From assembly GCA_902492655.1 (NCBI GenBank), contig CABUMF010000057.1:1-10540 (forward strand): DNA of 10,540 bases, read 5' to 3'. This DNA comes from an uncultured Eubacteriales bacterium (lineage in GTDB: Bacteria > Bacillota > Clostridia > HGM11514). Positions within the stretch are counted from its first letter, which is position 1. Each line of letters opens with the position of its first letter. The notes below the pieces were generated by a model. That model made no database searches, had not been told where the DNA came from, and worked only from the letters and a program-made list of their open reading frames with translations. Shown one piece after another: positions 1-7,027 of this stretch. The translations under genes were made by a program, and so were the position numbers.

Positions 1-75
1 CCTATGCGCCCGCTTAATTGGAAAGCTCCTGCTGATTACATCGAGTCTTTTCTTAACAATGGTGAAATTTTTTAA
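1..75 (+). mobile_element. C-terminal tail of a probable IS transposase (partial)
   Basis: The window opens inside a reading frame that ends with TAA at 73-75. Its 24 residues include RPLNWKAPADYIE, which resembles the C-terminus of integrase-core (DDE) transposases such as the IS3 and IS481 types, where an R-x-L-x-W/Y-K-x-P-x-x-Y/F motif is typical. The catalytic part would lie left of the window. The stop is followed by a stretch containing TTGTAACA and TTGACAAAC (about 81-102) that could be the right end of the insertion sequence, but no terminal inverted repeat can be confirmed without the left end. The family assignment rests on one short motif and is tentative. The neighbouring gene to the right is a truncated spoIVA, which fits an IS insertion. 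Confidence 0.5.
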
Positions 76-270
76 ATATTTTGTAACACATCATTGACAA
101 ACCTACATTTACTGATAAATTTACAGATAAATATATTGTATATTATAGTATATGCAAATAACTCTAAAATGATTATTTTCTTATTTGAAAAATCACTCGC
201 AAACTTCTAAAAATCCGCTAAAATACATAATATAAATCAAGAAAAAATTAAGAACCTCAGTTTGTAGCGA
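76..270. other. AT-rich intergenic stretch between IS tail and spoIVA fragment
   Basis: This stretch has no convincing reading frame. It contains a possible plus-strand promoter, TTACAG at 121-126 and TATAGT at 144-149 with a 17-bp spacer, and a short imperfect repeat of the type TGATAAAT / CAGATAAAT around 112-131. The first 30 bases or so may be the IS right end. The rest does not resemble spoIVA coding sequence and I cannot assign it. There is no ribosome binding site in front of the spoIVA fragment, so any transcript from here would probably not be translated efficiently. Confidence 0.35.
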
Positions 271-555
271 ACAATACATATGATTAAAGCCAACATTGAA
301 ACCGAAGTCAGCCCGATTGTGGGAACCGAAAAGCAGTCCGAGGAGCTTGTGCATTATCTCCTTGAGGAATTTGAAAATGATCCGGTTAAAATATGGGACT
401 CAAATCTTTTCGGGAAATCTCTTTATGAGCTTGTGAACGAAGGACTTCACAACAAGCTTTACCGTATGCCCGACGAAGCAAGAACCAAGCTCCAGGAAAC
501 GCTCCAAAAAATCATAAACGAGGGCAGCGGAGGACTAATTTGTATTATACTTTAG
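271..555 (+). pseudogene. spoIVA: spoIVA 3' fragment (stage IV sporulation protein A, C-terminal ~94 residues)
   Basis: SpoIVA is the ATPase that polymerises on the forespore surface and anchors the spore coat basement layer. Full-length proteins are about 490 residues; here only the C-terminal part remains. Recognisable features are PIVGTEKQSEELV, the FGKSLYELVNEGL block, KLQETLQKIINEGSGG and the family's hallmark terminal residues LICIIL. Similarity appears to begin at about T-I-H-M (271-282), one codon after an in-frame TAG at 265-267 and CGA at 268-270. The Walker-type ATPase domain is absent from the window. The ATG at 280 has no Shine-Dalgarno sequence, so it is an internal methionine and not a true start. 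The remaining codons are free of stops and frameshifts, which suggests recent truncation. The 5' part of the gene may lie beyond the IS to the left. Confidence 0.85.
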
Positions 556-576
556 CATCTGCGGTCACATATTACA

Positions 577-615
577 AAAACCAACGCACGGCAAAAAGCT
601 TTGTGCGTTGGTTTT
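577..615 (+). terminator. Terminator hairpin after spoIVA
   Basis: A 13-bp perfect inverted repeat (577-589 with 603-615, arms AAAACCAACGCAC / GTGCGTTGGTTTT) follows the spoIVA stop by 21 bases. The right arm ends in TTTT on the plus strand, and the left arm gives a T-run on the minus strand. It can therefore serve both spoIVA and the convergent operon ending at 689. Confidence 0.75.
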
Positions 616-643
616 GATAAATATATCTTTTTGACCAATTCAA

Positions 644-674
644 GCGGTACATACAACCAATCGGAATGTACCGC
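644..674. terminator. Second hairpin between convergent genes
   Basis: A 9-bp perfect inverted repeat, GCGGTACAT (644-652) and ATGTACCGC (666-674), lies between the stop of the unknown gene and the spoIVA terminator. On the plus strand TTTTT follows seven bases later (681-685); on the minus strand there is no clear T-run. It may be an auxiliary terminator or RNA 3'-end structure for the minus-strand operon. Confidence 0.4.
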
Positions 675-688
675 AAACAGTTTTTGGT

Positions 689-1261
689 TTAAAGCACCCT
701 TTCGATTTTTTTCCAGAAAACCTTTTCTTCATTGCCCCATGGCTTAAAATGCTCATTCATAATATTGCCCCAGTCCTGATACGGCGTATCTGCGGTTTTG
801 AGCGTTCCCTTTGCCAGGAGGTCTATTTCGCATGGATTTTCAAGATAAAATGCCATAAAGTTGCCCAGCAGGAAAATCACGCCGTATTTATCCCCGTCCC
901 CGGGAAGCTCTTCCTGATACCTGTAATGATTGAAAACATAGCTTCCGATTTTGTCGTCTTTCAGGTACATTATTTGAACATAAGGAGTTTTGTCCGCAAT
1001 TTTTCTTTCCCAATGCTCCCGTGACAGAGGCTTAGAGGAATGATAAATCTCGCCCATGCGCATCCAATGCGAGCCGTCCGGAAAGGGTTTTAAGTTCCCT
1101 GATACTACATCGTCGGGATTTATGCTTTCGTTTTCTGATTCAAAGTACATAATTATCTTATTATCACAAGCATGAACCGAAAGCCGCTCTATACCCTCTG
1201 AATTGTTTGAAACAAAATTTTTGTCATCGCTGTAGCCCAAAAACATATATCTTTTAAGCAT
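689..1261 (-). CDS. Unrecognised 190-aa protein coupled to dusB
   Basis: I do not recognise this protein. The frame opens at a GTG at 1273, but the better start is ATG at 1261 (MLKRYMFLGYS...), because AGGTGG lies at the right distance in front of it, inside the end of dusB. That gives 190 residues and an 8-base overlap with dusB, so translation is probably coupled. The protein looks soluble: no signal peptide, no hydrophobic helices long enough for a membrane segment, and many aromatic and charged residues. Visible stretches include PDGSHWMRMGEIYH (near residue 65), REHWERKI, and a C-terminal block with DWGNIMNEHFKPWGNEEKVFW. No catalytic motif or cysteine cluster is evident. It is the last gene of a TPR-dusB operon, but nothing in its sequence ties it to tRNA modification. 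A convergent spoIVA fragment and two hairpins follow it. Confidence 0.75.
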   Translation of the reverse strand: MLKRYMFLGYSDDKNFVSNNSEGIERLSVHACDNKIIMYFESENESINPDDVVSGNLKPFPDGSHWMRMGEIYHSSKPLSREHWERKIADKTPYVQIMYLKDDKIGSYVFNHYRYQEELPGDGDKYGVIFLLGNFMAFYLENPCEIDLLAKGTLKTADTPYQDWGNIMNEHFKPWGNEEKVFWKKIERVL

Positions 1262-2207
1262 TGATATAACCACCTCTCAAAATTTTCTCAATCTCGCCGT
1301 AGGATACCGCGGAATTAATGTAATTTCTTGCCGCAGCACCTCCCCGAAGGCCCTTAATGTACTGACAAACATGCTTTCTTGCCTCTAAAATCCCCGTATG
1401 CTCGCCCTTGTGCTCAATCAGCATTTTCGTATGAAGAAGTGCCGCTTCAATCCGCATATCGGGTGTAATTTCTTTTTTTGTTCCGAGTATTTCGGAAAAT
1501 ATCCAAGGATTCCCGAAGGCACCTCTGCCTATCATAACGGCATCGGCGTTTGTAGCCTCCAAAACCCTGTCAAAATCCTCCTTGCTTGTAACATCACCGT
1601 TTGCGATAACGGGAATGTTCACTGCGCGCTTAACATCGGCGATAACGCTCCAATCGGCACTTCCTGAATATTGCTGAACCCTCGTTCTTCCGTGAACCGT
1701 AAGTGCGTCCGCTCCGGAAAGCTCCAGTATTTCAGCGACGCAAGACGCATTTACCGTGTCGAACCCACTTCTTATTTTAACCGTAACGGGGATTTTAACA
1801 GCTTTTTTAACGCTTTCGACTATTTTCCCGCAAAGAATCGGATTTTTAAGGAGTGCGCTCCCATCGCCGTTATTCACGATTTTCGGTGCGGGACAGCCCA
1901 TATTTATATCAATAATGTCCGCCCCGAACTCCTGTTCCATGCGTTTTGCGGCGTCCGCCATGCACTCCGGATCATGACCGAAAATCTGAATTGCGATTTT
2001 CCCTTCTCCTTCGTGCTCTGCAAGAGACTTTGTTTTTCTGTCATCAAAAGAAAGCGCCTTTGCGCTTATCATTTCCGAATACACAAGACCGGCGCCGTAT
2101 TTTTTGCATATCAGCCTGAACGTGTGGTCGCACACCCCTGCCATAGGAGCCAAAAATGCGTTATTTTCAAGCTCTACGCTACCAATTTTAATTTTCCTGA
2201 CACTCAT
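1254..2207 (-). CDS. dusB: tRNA-dihydrouridine synthase (DusB type)
   Basis: This FMN enzyme reduces uridine to dihydrouridine in tRNA D-loops using NAD(P)H, in the cytoplasm. The 317 residues match the usual DusB length. The N-terminal TIM barrel shows FLAPMAGVCDHTFR (residues 18-31) and IQIFGHDP (73-80). The Dus signature follows as DINMGCPAPKIV (100-111), with Cys105 as the expected proton donor, then TVKIRSG (142-148), the VHGRTR motif with His172, IANGDV (201-206) and the FMN-phosphate loop GRGAFGNPWIF (227-237). The C-terminal helical tRNA-binding domain follows with GEHTGILEARKHV. One small deviation is NNGDGSALL where KNGAGSALL is common. The ATG start is preceded by GGAG and overlaps the end of the TPR gene by 20 bases; its own end overlaps the next gene by 8 bases. 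It belongs to one operon driven from the promoter at 3021-3049. Confidence 0.96.
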   Translation of the reverse strand: MSVRKIKIGSVELENNAFLAPMAGVCDHTFRLICKKYGAGLVYSEMISAKALSFDDRKTKSLAEHEGEGKIAIQIFGHDPECMADAAKRMEQEFGADIIDINMGCPAPKIVNNGDGSALLKNPILCGKIVESVKKAVKIPVTVKIRSGFDTVNASCVAEILELSGADALTVHGRTRVQQYSGSADWSVIADVKRAVNIPVIANGDVTSKEDFDRVLEATNADAVMIGRGAFGNPWIFSEILGTKKEITPDMRIEAALLHTKMLIEHKGEHTGILEARKHVCQYIKGLRGGAAARNYINSAVSYGEIEKILRGGYINA

Positions 2208-2937
2208 CGCTAAGCTCCGTTACCAATGCCGAAACATCCTTTTTACTTATTCCGGAAAGGGAATTAATGCTCATTTTGTCCGCAAGTTTTGCATATTTTA
2301 AGGCTTCTTCCGGATCTCCCATATCCCTCAAAACCCTTGCATAATGATAATAATTTTCGGCAATCGGCATTTTTGACGAAACTGCGCGCTCAAGATATTC
2401 CTTCGCCTCGGAAAGCTTGCCCATTCTGTAAGCACATTCTGCAATATTATCGAGAATTACATTGTTTGAATCATTATACTCATACGCACGGCGGCAAAAA
2501 TCATATGCCTTGTCCAAATCCCCCTTTTCGATGTAGAGAAAGCCGAGATTTGCATAAACCGTTGTGTTTTCCTGCTTTAAAAGAAGTTCCTCATAAATCC
2601 CGATTGCTTCGTCCAAGTCCCCTTTTTTCCAGTTGACAAGCGCAAGCATCATACGGGCACGGTCTTTATCATCCTCGGTTATCTTAGAAAGCATAAATGC
2701 ACTGTTTATGATAGATTCCGCCTCGGAAAGCTTGCCGCTCCTTAAAAGAAGATAGCCGTAATTAAGCGTATTTACGGCTTTGGGCTTTTTTTCGTAGGCT
2801 TTTTCATAATAGAAAAGCGCACGCTCGGCATCGCCCTTTACAGCATAATATTGCCCACGGATATTATAGTAATTCATATAGTAATAATAAGCTATCGCAG
2901 ACAAAATTAAAATCAGCACTGCCGAAATTGTAATCAT
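2188..2937 (-). CDS. Membrane-anchored tetratricopeptide repeat (TPR) protein
   Basis: This is a 249-residue protein with a single N-terminal hydrophobic segment (about residues 3-20, no basic cluster before it) followed by a tyrosine-rich YYYYMNYY stretch. The rest is TPR helices, about six units near residues 26-54, 55-86, 93-123, 127-156, 160-189 and 194-224, with typical G-x-L-x-x-A and Y-x-x-A positions (for example KGDLDEAIGIYEELL and MGKLSEAKEYLERAV). TPR proteins act as protein-interaction scaffolds; the partner cannot be read from the sequence. The single signal-anchor suggests the repeats sit either outside the membrane or on its inner face. The start is ATG at 2937 with GGTGG seven bases upstream. 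It is first in the operon with dusB, with which it overlaps by 20 bases. No enzymatic domain is visible, so no specific function is proposed. Confidence 0.85.
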   Translation of the reverse strand: MITISAVLILILSAIAYYYYMNYYNIRGQYYAVKGDAERALFYYEKAYEKKPKAVNTLNYGYLLLRSGKLSEAESIINSAFMLSKITEDDKDRARMMLALVNWKKGDLDEAIGIYEELLLKQENTTVYANLGFLYIEKGDLDKAYDFCRRAYEYNDSNNVILDNIAECAYRMGKLSEAKEYLERAVSSKMPIAENYYHYARVLRDMGDPEEALKYAKLADKMSINSLSGISKKDVSALVTELSDECQEN

Positions 2938-3020
2938 AATTTACCACCGGACTTTCAAAATCGCATTTTATATACAGTAATTAAAACCGTTTGCTCGCAA
3001 GGGCATTCAATTCCACGCCT

Positions 3021-3049
3021 ATTATAACATAAAATTACAATCATTTCAA
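3021..3049 (-). promoter_or_regulatory. Promoter of the TPR-dusB operon
   Basis: On the minus strand, TTGAAA (3049-3044) and a perfect TATAAT (3026-3021) are separated by 17 bp, a good housekeeping sigma promoter. The transcript would start near 3014 and carry a leader of roughly 75 bases before the TPR start codon. It is back-to-back with the araC-type promoter at 3070-3098. Confidence 0.8.
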
Positions 3050-3069
3050 CAGCGAAAGCACAAAAAAGC

Positions 3070-3098
3070 TTGAAAAAAATTCAAAAAAATGCTATACT
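3070..3098 (+). promoter_or_regulatory. Promoter of the AraC-family gene with overlapping palindrome
   Basis: TTGAAA (3070-3075) and TATACT (3093-3098) are 17 bp apart. The -35 box lies inside an inverted repeat TTGAA-N5-TTCAA (3070-3084), which could be an operator, perhaps for autoregulation. The ribosome binding site AGGGGTG follows at 3106-3112. The palindrome may also be a chance product of A/T runs. Confidence 0.7.
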
Positions 3099-3119
3099 GT
3101 ACTAAAGGGGTGAAATAAT

Positions 3120-3968
3120 ATGCTATACAGATATAAAACTCATACCGATTTTATGCCGGACGGCAGCTTTGTAAAATGTTTTGCAACGGATGATTATTTC
3201 CCGAACTGCGTTTTTATTCACGAAGGTCCGAGCTATGAATCAAAGCTTCACCGCCATCCGAATATCGAAATTAAGTACATTTTTGAGGGAGCACTCCATA
3301 TAACCGTCGGCGAAAACGAAATAGACGCAAAGCCGGGGGATTTGATAATCACAAATGCGAACACCTATCATAGCTATTTGCCAAGCAAAAATGTGAAATA
3401 CTGTACTATTATTTTTAATACAGACTATATTTCAAGCTTTGTTTCATCGCCCGAACACCTTGATTTCATACCGTTGGTGTATGGAGATAAAACAATCAGC
3501 CGCATTTTTTCCACAATTGAAAAGGAATACTTTGAACGCCCGATAATGTTCAGCCAAAATGCGGACGCAATGTTTCACGAGCTCATAATACATCTTGTAA
3601 GGCATTATCTTAAGAACCCGTTTAACTATTCTCCCGTAGCTCTAAGCAGCGGAATAGCAAATTCGGTAAACGAATTTTTATCCCACAATTTTCATAAGAA
3701 GCTTACTATCGAGACAATAGCCGATACTATGGGCTTCAACCGTCACTACATGATGCGTGCATTCAAAAAAGAAACAGGCATAACAATCGCACAGCAACTG
3801 AAAAAGTTCAGACTCAACCATGCGGAGGATCTTATGAAAAACACATTAAAATCGGTGTCGGAAGTGGCAAGTCTTACTGGCTTTGAGTCGGTAAGTCACT
3901 TCTCAAGGGAATTCAAAGAAGCGTTCGGAGCTACACCGGCGGAATACAGAGAAAAAAGAATAAATTAA
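3120..3968 (+). CDS. AraC-family transcriptional regulator with cupin sensor domain
   Basis: This 282-residue DNA-binding regulator has the standard AraC layout. The N-terminal cupin-type ligand domain (about residues 25-110) has HRHPNIEIKYIFEGALHI and the GDLIITNANTYHSY block. A helical linker follows, then a C-terminal pair of helix-turn-helix motifs (about 180-282). The first HTH covers LTIETIADTMGFNRHYMMRAF. The second covers VSEVASLTGFESVSHFSREFK and runs into the family's terminal signature FGATPAEYREKR. Regulators of this build usually sense a small molecule such as a sugar and activate a nearby transport or catabolic operon, but no such operon is in the window, so the ligand is unknown. 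The ATG start has a strong AGGGGTG site eight bases upstream. It is transcribed alone and divergently from the TPR-dusB operon. Confidence 0.93.
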   Translation: MLYRYKTHTDFMPDGSFVKCFATDDYFPNCVFIHEGPSYESKLHRHPNIEIKYIFEGALHITVGENEIDAKPGDLIITNANTYHSYLPSKNVKYCTIIFNTDYISSFVSSPEHLDFIPLVYGDKTISRIFSTIEKEYFERPIMFSQNADAMFHELIIHLVRHYLKNPFNYSPVALSSGIANSVNEFLSHNFHKKLTIETIADTMGFNRHYMMRAFKKETGITIAQQLKKFRLNHAEDLMKNTLKSVSEVASLTGFESVSHFSREFKEAFGATPAEYREKRIN

Positions 3969-3993
3969 AACTTAACAGCTATTTTAAATAAAT

Positions 3994-4058
3994 ATAATCC
4001 CCTAGGAGAAACACTTGAAATCACAAAAGATATTTCAAAATTGCTCTGAGGGGATTAT
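3994..4058. terminator. Nested palindrome between convergent genes, probable bidirectional terminator
   Basis: An outer 10-bp perfect stem (ATAATCCCCT 3994-4003 with AGGGGATTAT 4049-4058) encloses an inner 7-bp perfect stem (TTGAAAT 4015-4021 with ATTTCAA 4032-4038), with unpaired arms of 10 to 11 bases. It lies between the stops of the AraC gene and the convergent exporter operon. Neither strand has a clean T-run (ATATTTATTT on the minus side is the best), so termination is likely but not certain. Confidence 0.5.
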
Positions 4059-4083
4059 GTCGTTTTACTGCATCCGTTAATCG

Positions 4084-4518
4084 TTATTTGTTATAATTTC
4101 TTATTCTTGTCGCAGTGGAAAAAACCGAAACCGCAACACCGAGACCAACCGCTATAGCGGCGGCTACCGCCCCTGTTTCCAAAGCAAATTCACGGGCATT
4201 TGTGAAATCCCCGCCTACCGCACAGCTTATCGCATAGAAAAGCGCGCGCCCCGGAACAAGAGGGATAATTGAAGGCGTAAAAAATATAGTAGTGGGAGCC
4301 TTCAGAACTCTCGCAAGCACTTCGCAGAAAATTCCGACTGCCAATGTGGATACAAAGCTTGCCGAAAATTCTCCGAAGGAAAAATATTTTGCCAAAAGAT
4401 ATACGCTCCAGCACAAAAGTCCGCCTGCCGCAGCGAAAAAAACAAATCTCTTTCTGAGGCCGAAAATAAGCGCAAATCCCGTAGAGATAAGCGTTGCGGA
4501 AATAAGTTGTGTTACCAT
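4084..4518 (-). CDS. Threonine/serine exporter small subunit, YjjB/ThrE C-terminal half type
   Basis: This 144-residue integral membrane protein corresponds to the C-terminal membrane part of ThrE-like exporters (the ThrE_2/YjjB type). About four hydrophobic segments are visible (near residues 4-20, 25-44, 53-73 and 115-136), and the family's conserved motif appears as PSIIPLVPGRALFYA (82-96). The frame is open upstream, but the start is taken as ATG at 4518. That start has GGGGTGG at a good distance, and its ATGGTAA overlaps the stop of the upstream partner, which indicates translational coupling. It should form one transporter with the YjjP-like protein encoded just upstream. In Corynebacterium ThrE the two halves are fused and export threonine; in E. 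coli the split YjjP/YjjB pair has been linked to succinate export, so the substrate is uncertain. Confidence 0.85.
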   Translation of the reverse strand: MVTQLISATLISTGFALIFGLRKRFVFFAAAGGLLCWSVYLLAKYFSFGEFSASFVSTLAVGIFCEVLARVLKAPTTIFFTPSIIPLVPGRALFYAISCAVGGDFTNAREFALETGAVAAAIAVGLGVAVSVFSTATRIRNYNK

Positions 4519-5279
4519 AGCGTACCACCCCACAAAGAAAGCATAATCCCCATCGCAAGACCTGCCGACCAAATAAGCGTTTCGATAAATCGCATACTTC
4601 CCGAAATCGTGTCCCCGACAATTATGTCCCGTATTGAGCCTGTCATGGCAAATCCGGGGATGAGAAGCGTAATGTTGCCGATTATGACATTGTCGGCAGT
4701 TGTATAAGGAATGACTTTTGTCAAAATTACCGCCGCAATGCCCATGGTCAACGAGGAGGCAAAATTCAGCCTAAATTTGTTTTTCGGGGCACAGGATGCC
4801 GATATTTGAAAATAGCACACAATAAGCGAAAGAAACGCCGCTATAAGCCCGTCCAAATAGGAGCCTCCGAAAAAAACCGCAGCCGCACCGGCGGCAATAA
4901 AAGAGCCGATAACGGTATATACAGGGCTTACCTGCACCGGGCAGGCATCAACTTTTTCCCTCAGCTCCGACACAGGGCAGGTATTCTTGCAGTAGCTTCT
5001 GCTCAAAGAATTTAAATCCTCAAGGCAGGAATAATTTGTGCTTCCCGCCTTGAGAACTCTCCTTGTATCGGTTGCGTGTATTCCGCCGGGCATATCTATG
5101 CTTATGATAATATTTGAAGTGATAACAAAAACACTCTGCTTTTCCGCCCCGTATGCCTTTATCATCATGGAAAGAGTTTCTTCAACCCTGTAAACCTCCG
5201 CGCCACAAAGCAAAAGCTTTTCTCCCACATCGAGGAGAACACCGATAAAATCATAAAGCTCACTTAATTTTTCGTTCAT
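4512..5279 (-). CDS. Threonine/serine exporter large subunit, YjjP/ThrE N-terminal half type
   Basis: This 255-residue membrane protein of the ThrE/DUF1212 family has a cytosolic N-terminal domain with the conserved LLLCGAEVYRVEET (residues 22-35) and the strand VFVITSNIIISI (50-61). From about residue 119 on there are roughly five membrane segments. The signature NITLLIPGFAMTGSIRDII (202-220) is followed by a GDTISG turn. Cysteines at 97 and 101 form a C-x3-C pair (YCKNTC) with no obvious role. It pairs with the YjjB-like protein downstream to form a complete split transporter. Its ATG overlaps the thrS stop in an ATGA arrangement (5276-5279), so it is co-transcribed with thrS and should be under the threonine T-box. 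Threonine or serine export is the likely function on family and context grounds. Confidence 0.88.
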   Translation of the reverse strand: MNEKLSELYDFIGVLLDVGEKLLLCGAEVYRVEETLSMMIKAYGAEKQSVFVITSNIIISIDMPGGIHATDTRRVLKAGSTNYSCLEDLNSLSRSYCKNTCPVSELREKVDACPVQVSPVYTVIGSFIAAGAAAVFFGGSYLDGLIAAFLSLIVCYFQISASCAPKNKFRLNFASSLTMGIAAVILTKVIPYTTADNVIIGNITLLIPGFAMTGSIRDIIVGDTISGSMRFIETLIWSAGLAMGIMLSLWGGTLW

Positions 5280-7027
5280 GCCTTCTTTTCTATTTCTTCC
5301 TTGATTTCAGCCGTAAATTCCGAAATCTTTGAAGAACCCAGATCTCCTTTGTCACGACTTCTTACGGAAATTGTACCGTTTACGCTTTCGTTTTCTCCGA
5401 CAATAATCATATAAGGAATCTTCATGAGCTGAGCCTCACGGATTTTATATCCGATTTTCTCGTCTCTGCGGTCGATTTCGCAGCGAAGCCCTGCCCCTTT
5501 CAGTTCCTCGTAAACCTTGCTTGCGTATTCATGGGATTTTTCTGAAACAGGCAGAACCTTAACCTGAACCGGAGCAAGCCATGTCGGGAATTTACCTGCA
5601 AAATGCTCGATAAGAATACCGATAAATCTCTCAATCGAGCCGAATACAACTCTGTGAATCATAATCGGACGATGCTTTTCGCCGTCCTCACCGGTATATT
5701 CGGCTTCAAACCTCTGCGGAAGCTGGAAGTCAAGCTGAATTGTACCGCACTGCCATGTTCTTCCGATTGAATCCTCAAGGTGGAAGTCAATTTTCGGGCC
5801 GTAAAACGCACCGTCGCCCTCATTTACAACATAAGGAAGTCCAAGGCTGTCAAGAGCGGATTTCAGTCCTTCCGTAGCTATTTCCCAATCCTCGTCACTG
5901 CCCATGCTGTTTTCGGGGCGAGTGGAAAGCTCCACATGATACTTAAATCCAAAGAGCTTGTAAACCTCGTCAATAATGCTTATAACACCCTTAATTTCGG
6001 AGGGGATCTGTTCCTGTGTCATGAAAATATGAGCATCGTCCTGCGTGAAGCATCTGACTCTCATAAGACCGTGAAGCTGACCTGATTTTTCGTGCCTGTG
6101 AACCAGACCGAGCTCGCCTATTCTCATGGGTAAATCCCTGTAGGAACGGGGCTCATACTTATAAACAAGCATACCTCCCGGACAGTTCATGGGCTTTACA
6201 GCAAAGTCCGTATCGTCAATCACGGTTGTGTACATATTTTCCTTATAATGATCCCAATGTCCGGATGTTTCCCAAAGCTGACGGTTAAGCATAATAGGCG
6301 TATTTATTTCCACATAGCCTTCACGGCTGTGAATCTGACGCCAGTATTCAACAAGAGTATTCTTAAGAACCATACCGTTTGGAAGGAAGAACGGGAATCC
6401 CGGTCCCTCATCCATCATTGTGAAAATCCCGAGCTCTCGACCGAGCTTTCTGTGATCCCTCTTTTTAGCCTCTTCGAGCATTGTAAGGTAATCGGAAAGC
6501 TCCTCTTTTGACAAAAATGCGGTACCGTAAATTCTTGTGAGCATCTTGTTGTTTTCGTTTCCTCTCCAATAAGCTCCTGCCAGAGAGGTAAGCTTAAACG
6601 CCTTTATTCCCTTTGTATAAAGAATATGCGGACCGGCGCAAAGGTCTGTAAATTCACCCTGACGATAAAAGCTGATTACAGCATCCTCGGGTAAATCCTC
6701 GATAAGCTCAACCTTATAAGGCTCGCCGAGCTCACGCATAAATTCAATAGCCTCTGCCCTCGGCTTTGTAAATGTTTCAAGCTTAATATTTTCCTTGATA
6801 ATCTTTTTCATTTCAGCTTCAAGAGCTTCAAGATCCTCCGGAGTAAAGCCGCCCTCCCTGTCAAAATCGTAATAGAAACCCTTGTCGATTGCAGGGCCGA
6901 TTGCAAGCTTGGTTTCGGGGTAAAGTCTTTTAACCGCCTGCGCAAGCACATGGGAGCAGGTGTGTCTCACAACTTGGAGTTCCTCGTTTGTTTCGGCTAC
7001 CGAGCCGTCACTGAATAATGCTTTCAT
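5276..7027 (-). CDS. thrS: Threonyl-tRNA synthetase lacking the N-terminal TGS domain
   Basis: This class II synthetase charges tRNA-Thr with threonine. It has 583 residues, against about 640 in E. coli or Bacillus, because the protein begins almost directly at the editing domain and has no TGS domain. Editing-site residues are present: the H-x3-H motif HTCSH (His22, His26) and DLCAGPH (Cys130, His134), so Ser-tRNA editing should be intact. The catalytic core shows motif 2 around RVRCFTQDDAHIF and motif 3 around GSIERFIGILIEHF. The expected zinc ligands are Cys282 (NCPGG), His333 and His458. The anticodon-binding domain occupies about 487-578. The start is ATG at 7027 with an AAAGGA site upstream. 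The T-box leader lies directly in front, leaving no room for a longer N-terminus. The stop overlaps the exporter start by four bases. Confidence 0.96.
   Translation of the reverse strand: MKALFSDGSVAETNEELQVVRHTCSHVLAQAVKRLYPETKLAIGPAIDKGFYYDFDREGGFTPEDLEALEAEMKKIIKENIKLETFTKPRAEAIEFMRELGEPYKVELIEDLPEDAVISFYRQGEFTDLCAGPHILYTKGIKAFKLTSLAGAYWRGNENNKMLTRIYGTAFLSKEELSDYLTMLEEAKKRDHRKLGRELGIFTMMDEGPGFPFFLPNGMVLKNTLVEYWRQIHSREGYVEINTPIMLNRQLWETSGHWDHYKENMYTTVIDDTDFAVKPMNCPGGMLVYKYEPRSYRDLPMRIGELGLVHRHEKSGQLHGLMRVRCFTQDDAHIFMTQEQIPSEIKGVISIIDEVYKLFGFKYHVELSTRPENSMGSDEDWEIATEGLKSALDSLGLPYVVNEGDGAFYGPKIDFHLEDSIGRTWQCGTIQLDFQLPQRFEAEYTGEDGEKHRPIMIHRVVFGSIERFIGILIEHFAGKFPTWLAPVQVKVLPVSEKSHEYASKVYEELKGAGLRCEIDRRDEKIGYKIREAQLMKIPYMIIVGENESVNGTISVRSRDKGDLGSSKISEFTAEIKEEIEKKA

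Noticed and set aside
1671..2213. Plus-strand 180-codon frame opposite dusB
   Set aside because: It is fully antisense to dusB, which has clear family motifs; the composition is unlike a real protein.
4190..4621. 143-codon minus-strand frame in the exporter genes
   Set aside because: It overlaps the two ThrE-like genes in another frame; those have conserved motifs and start/stop coupling while this has none.
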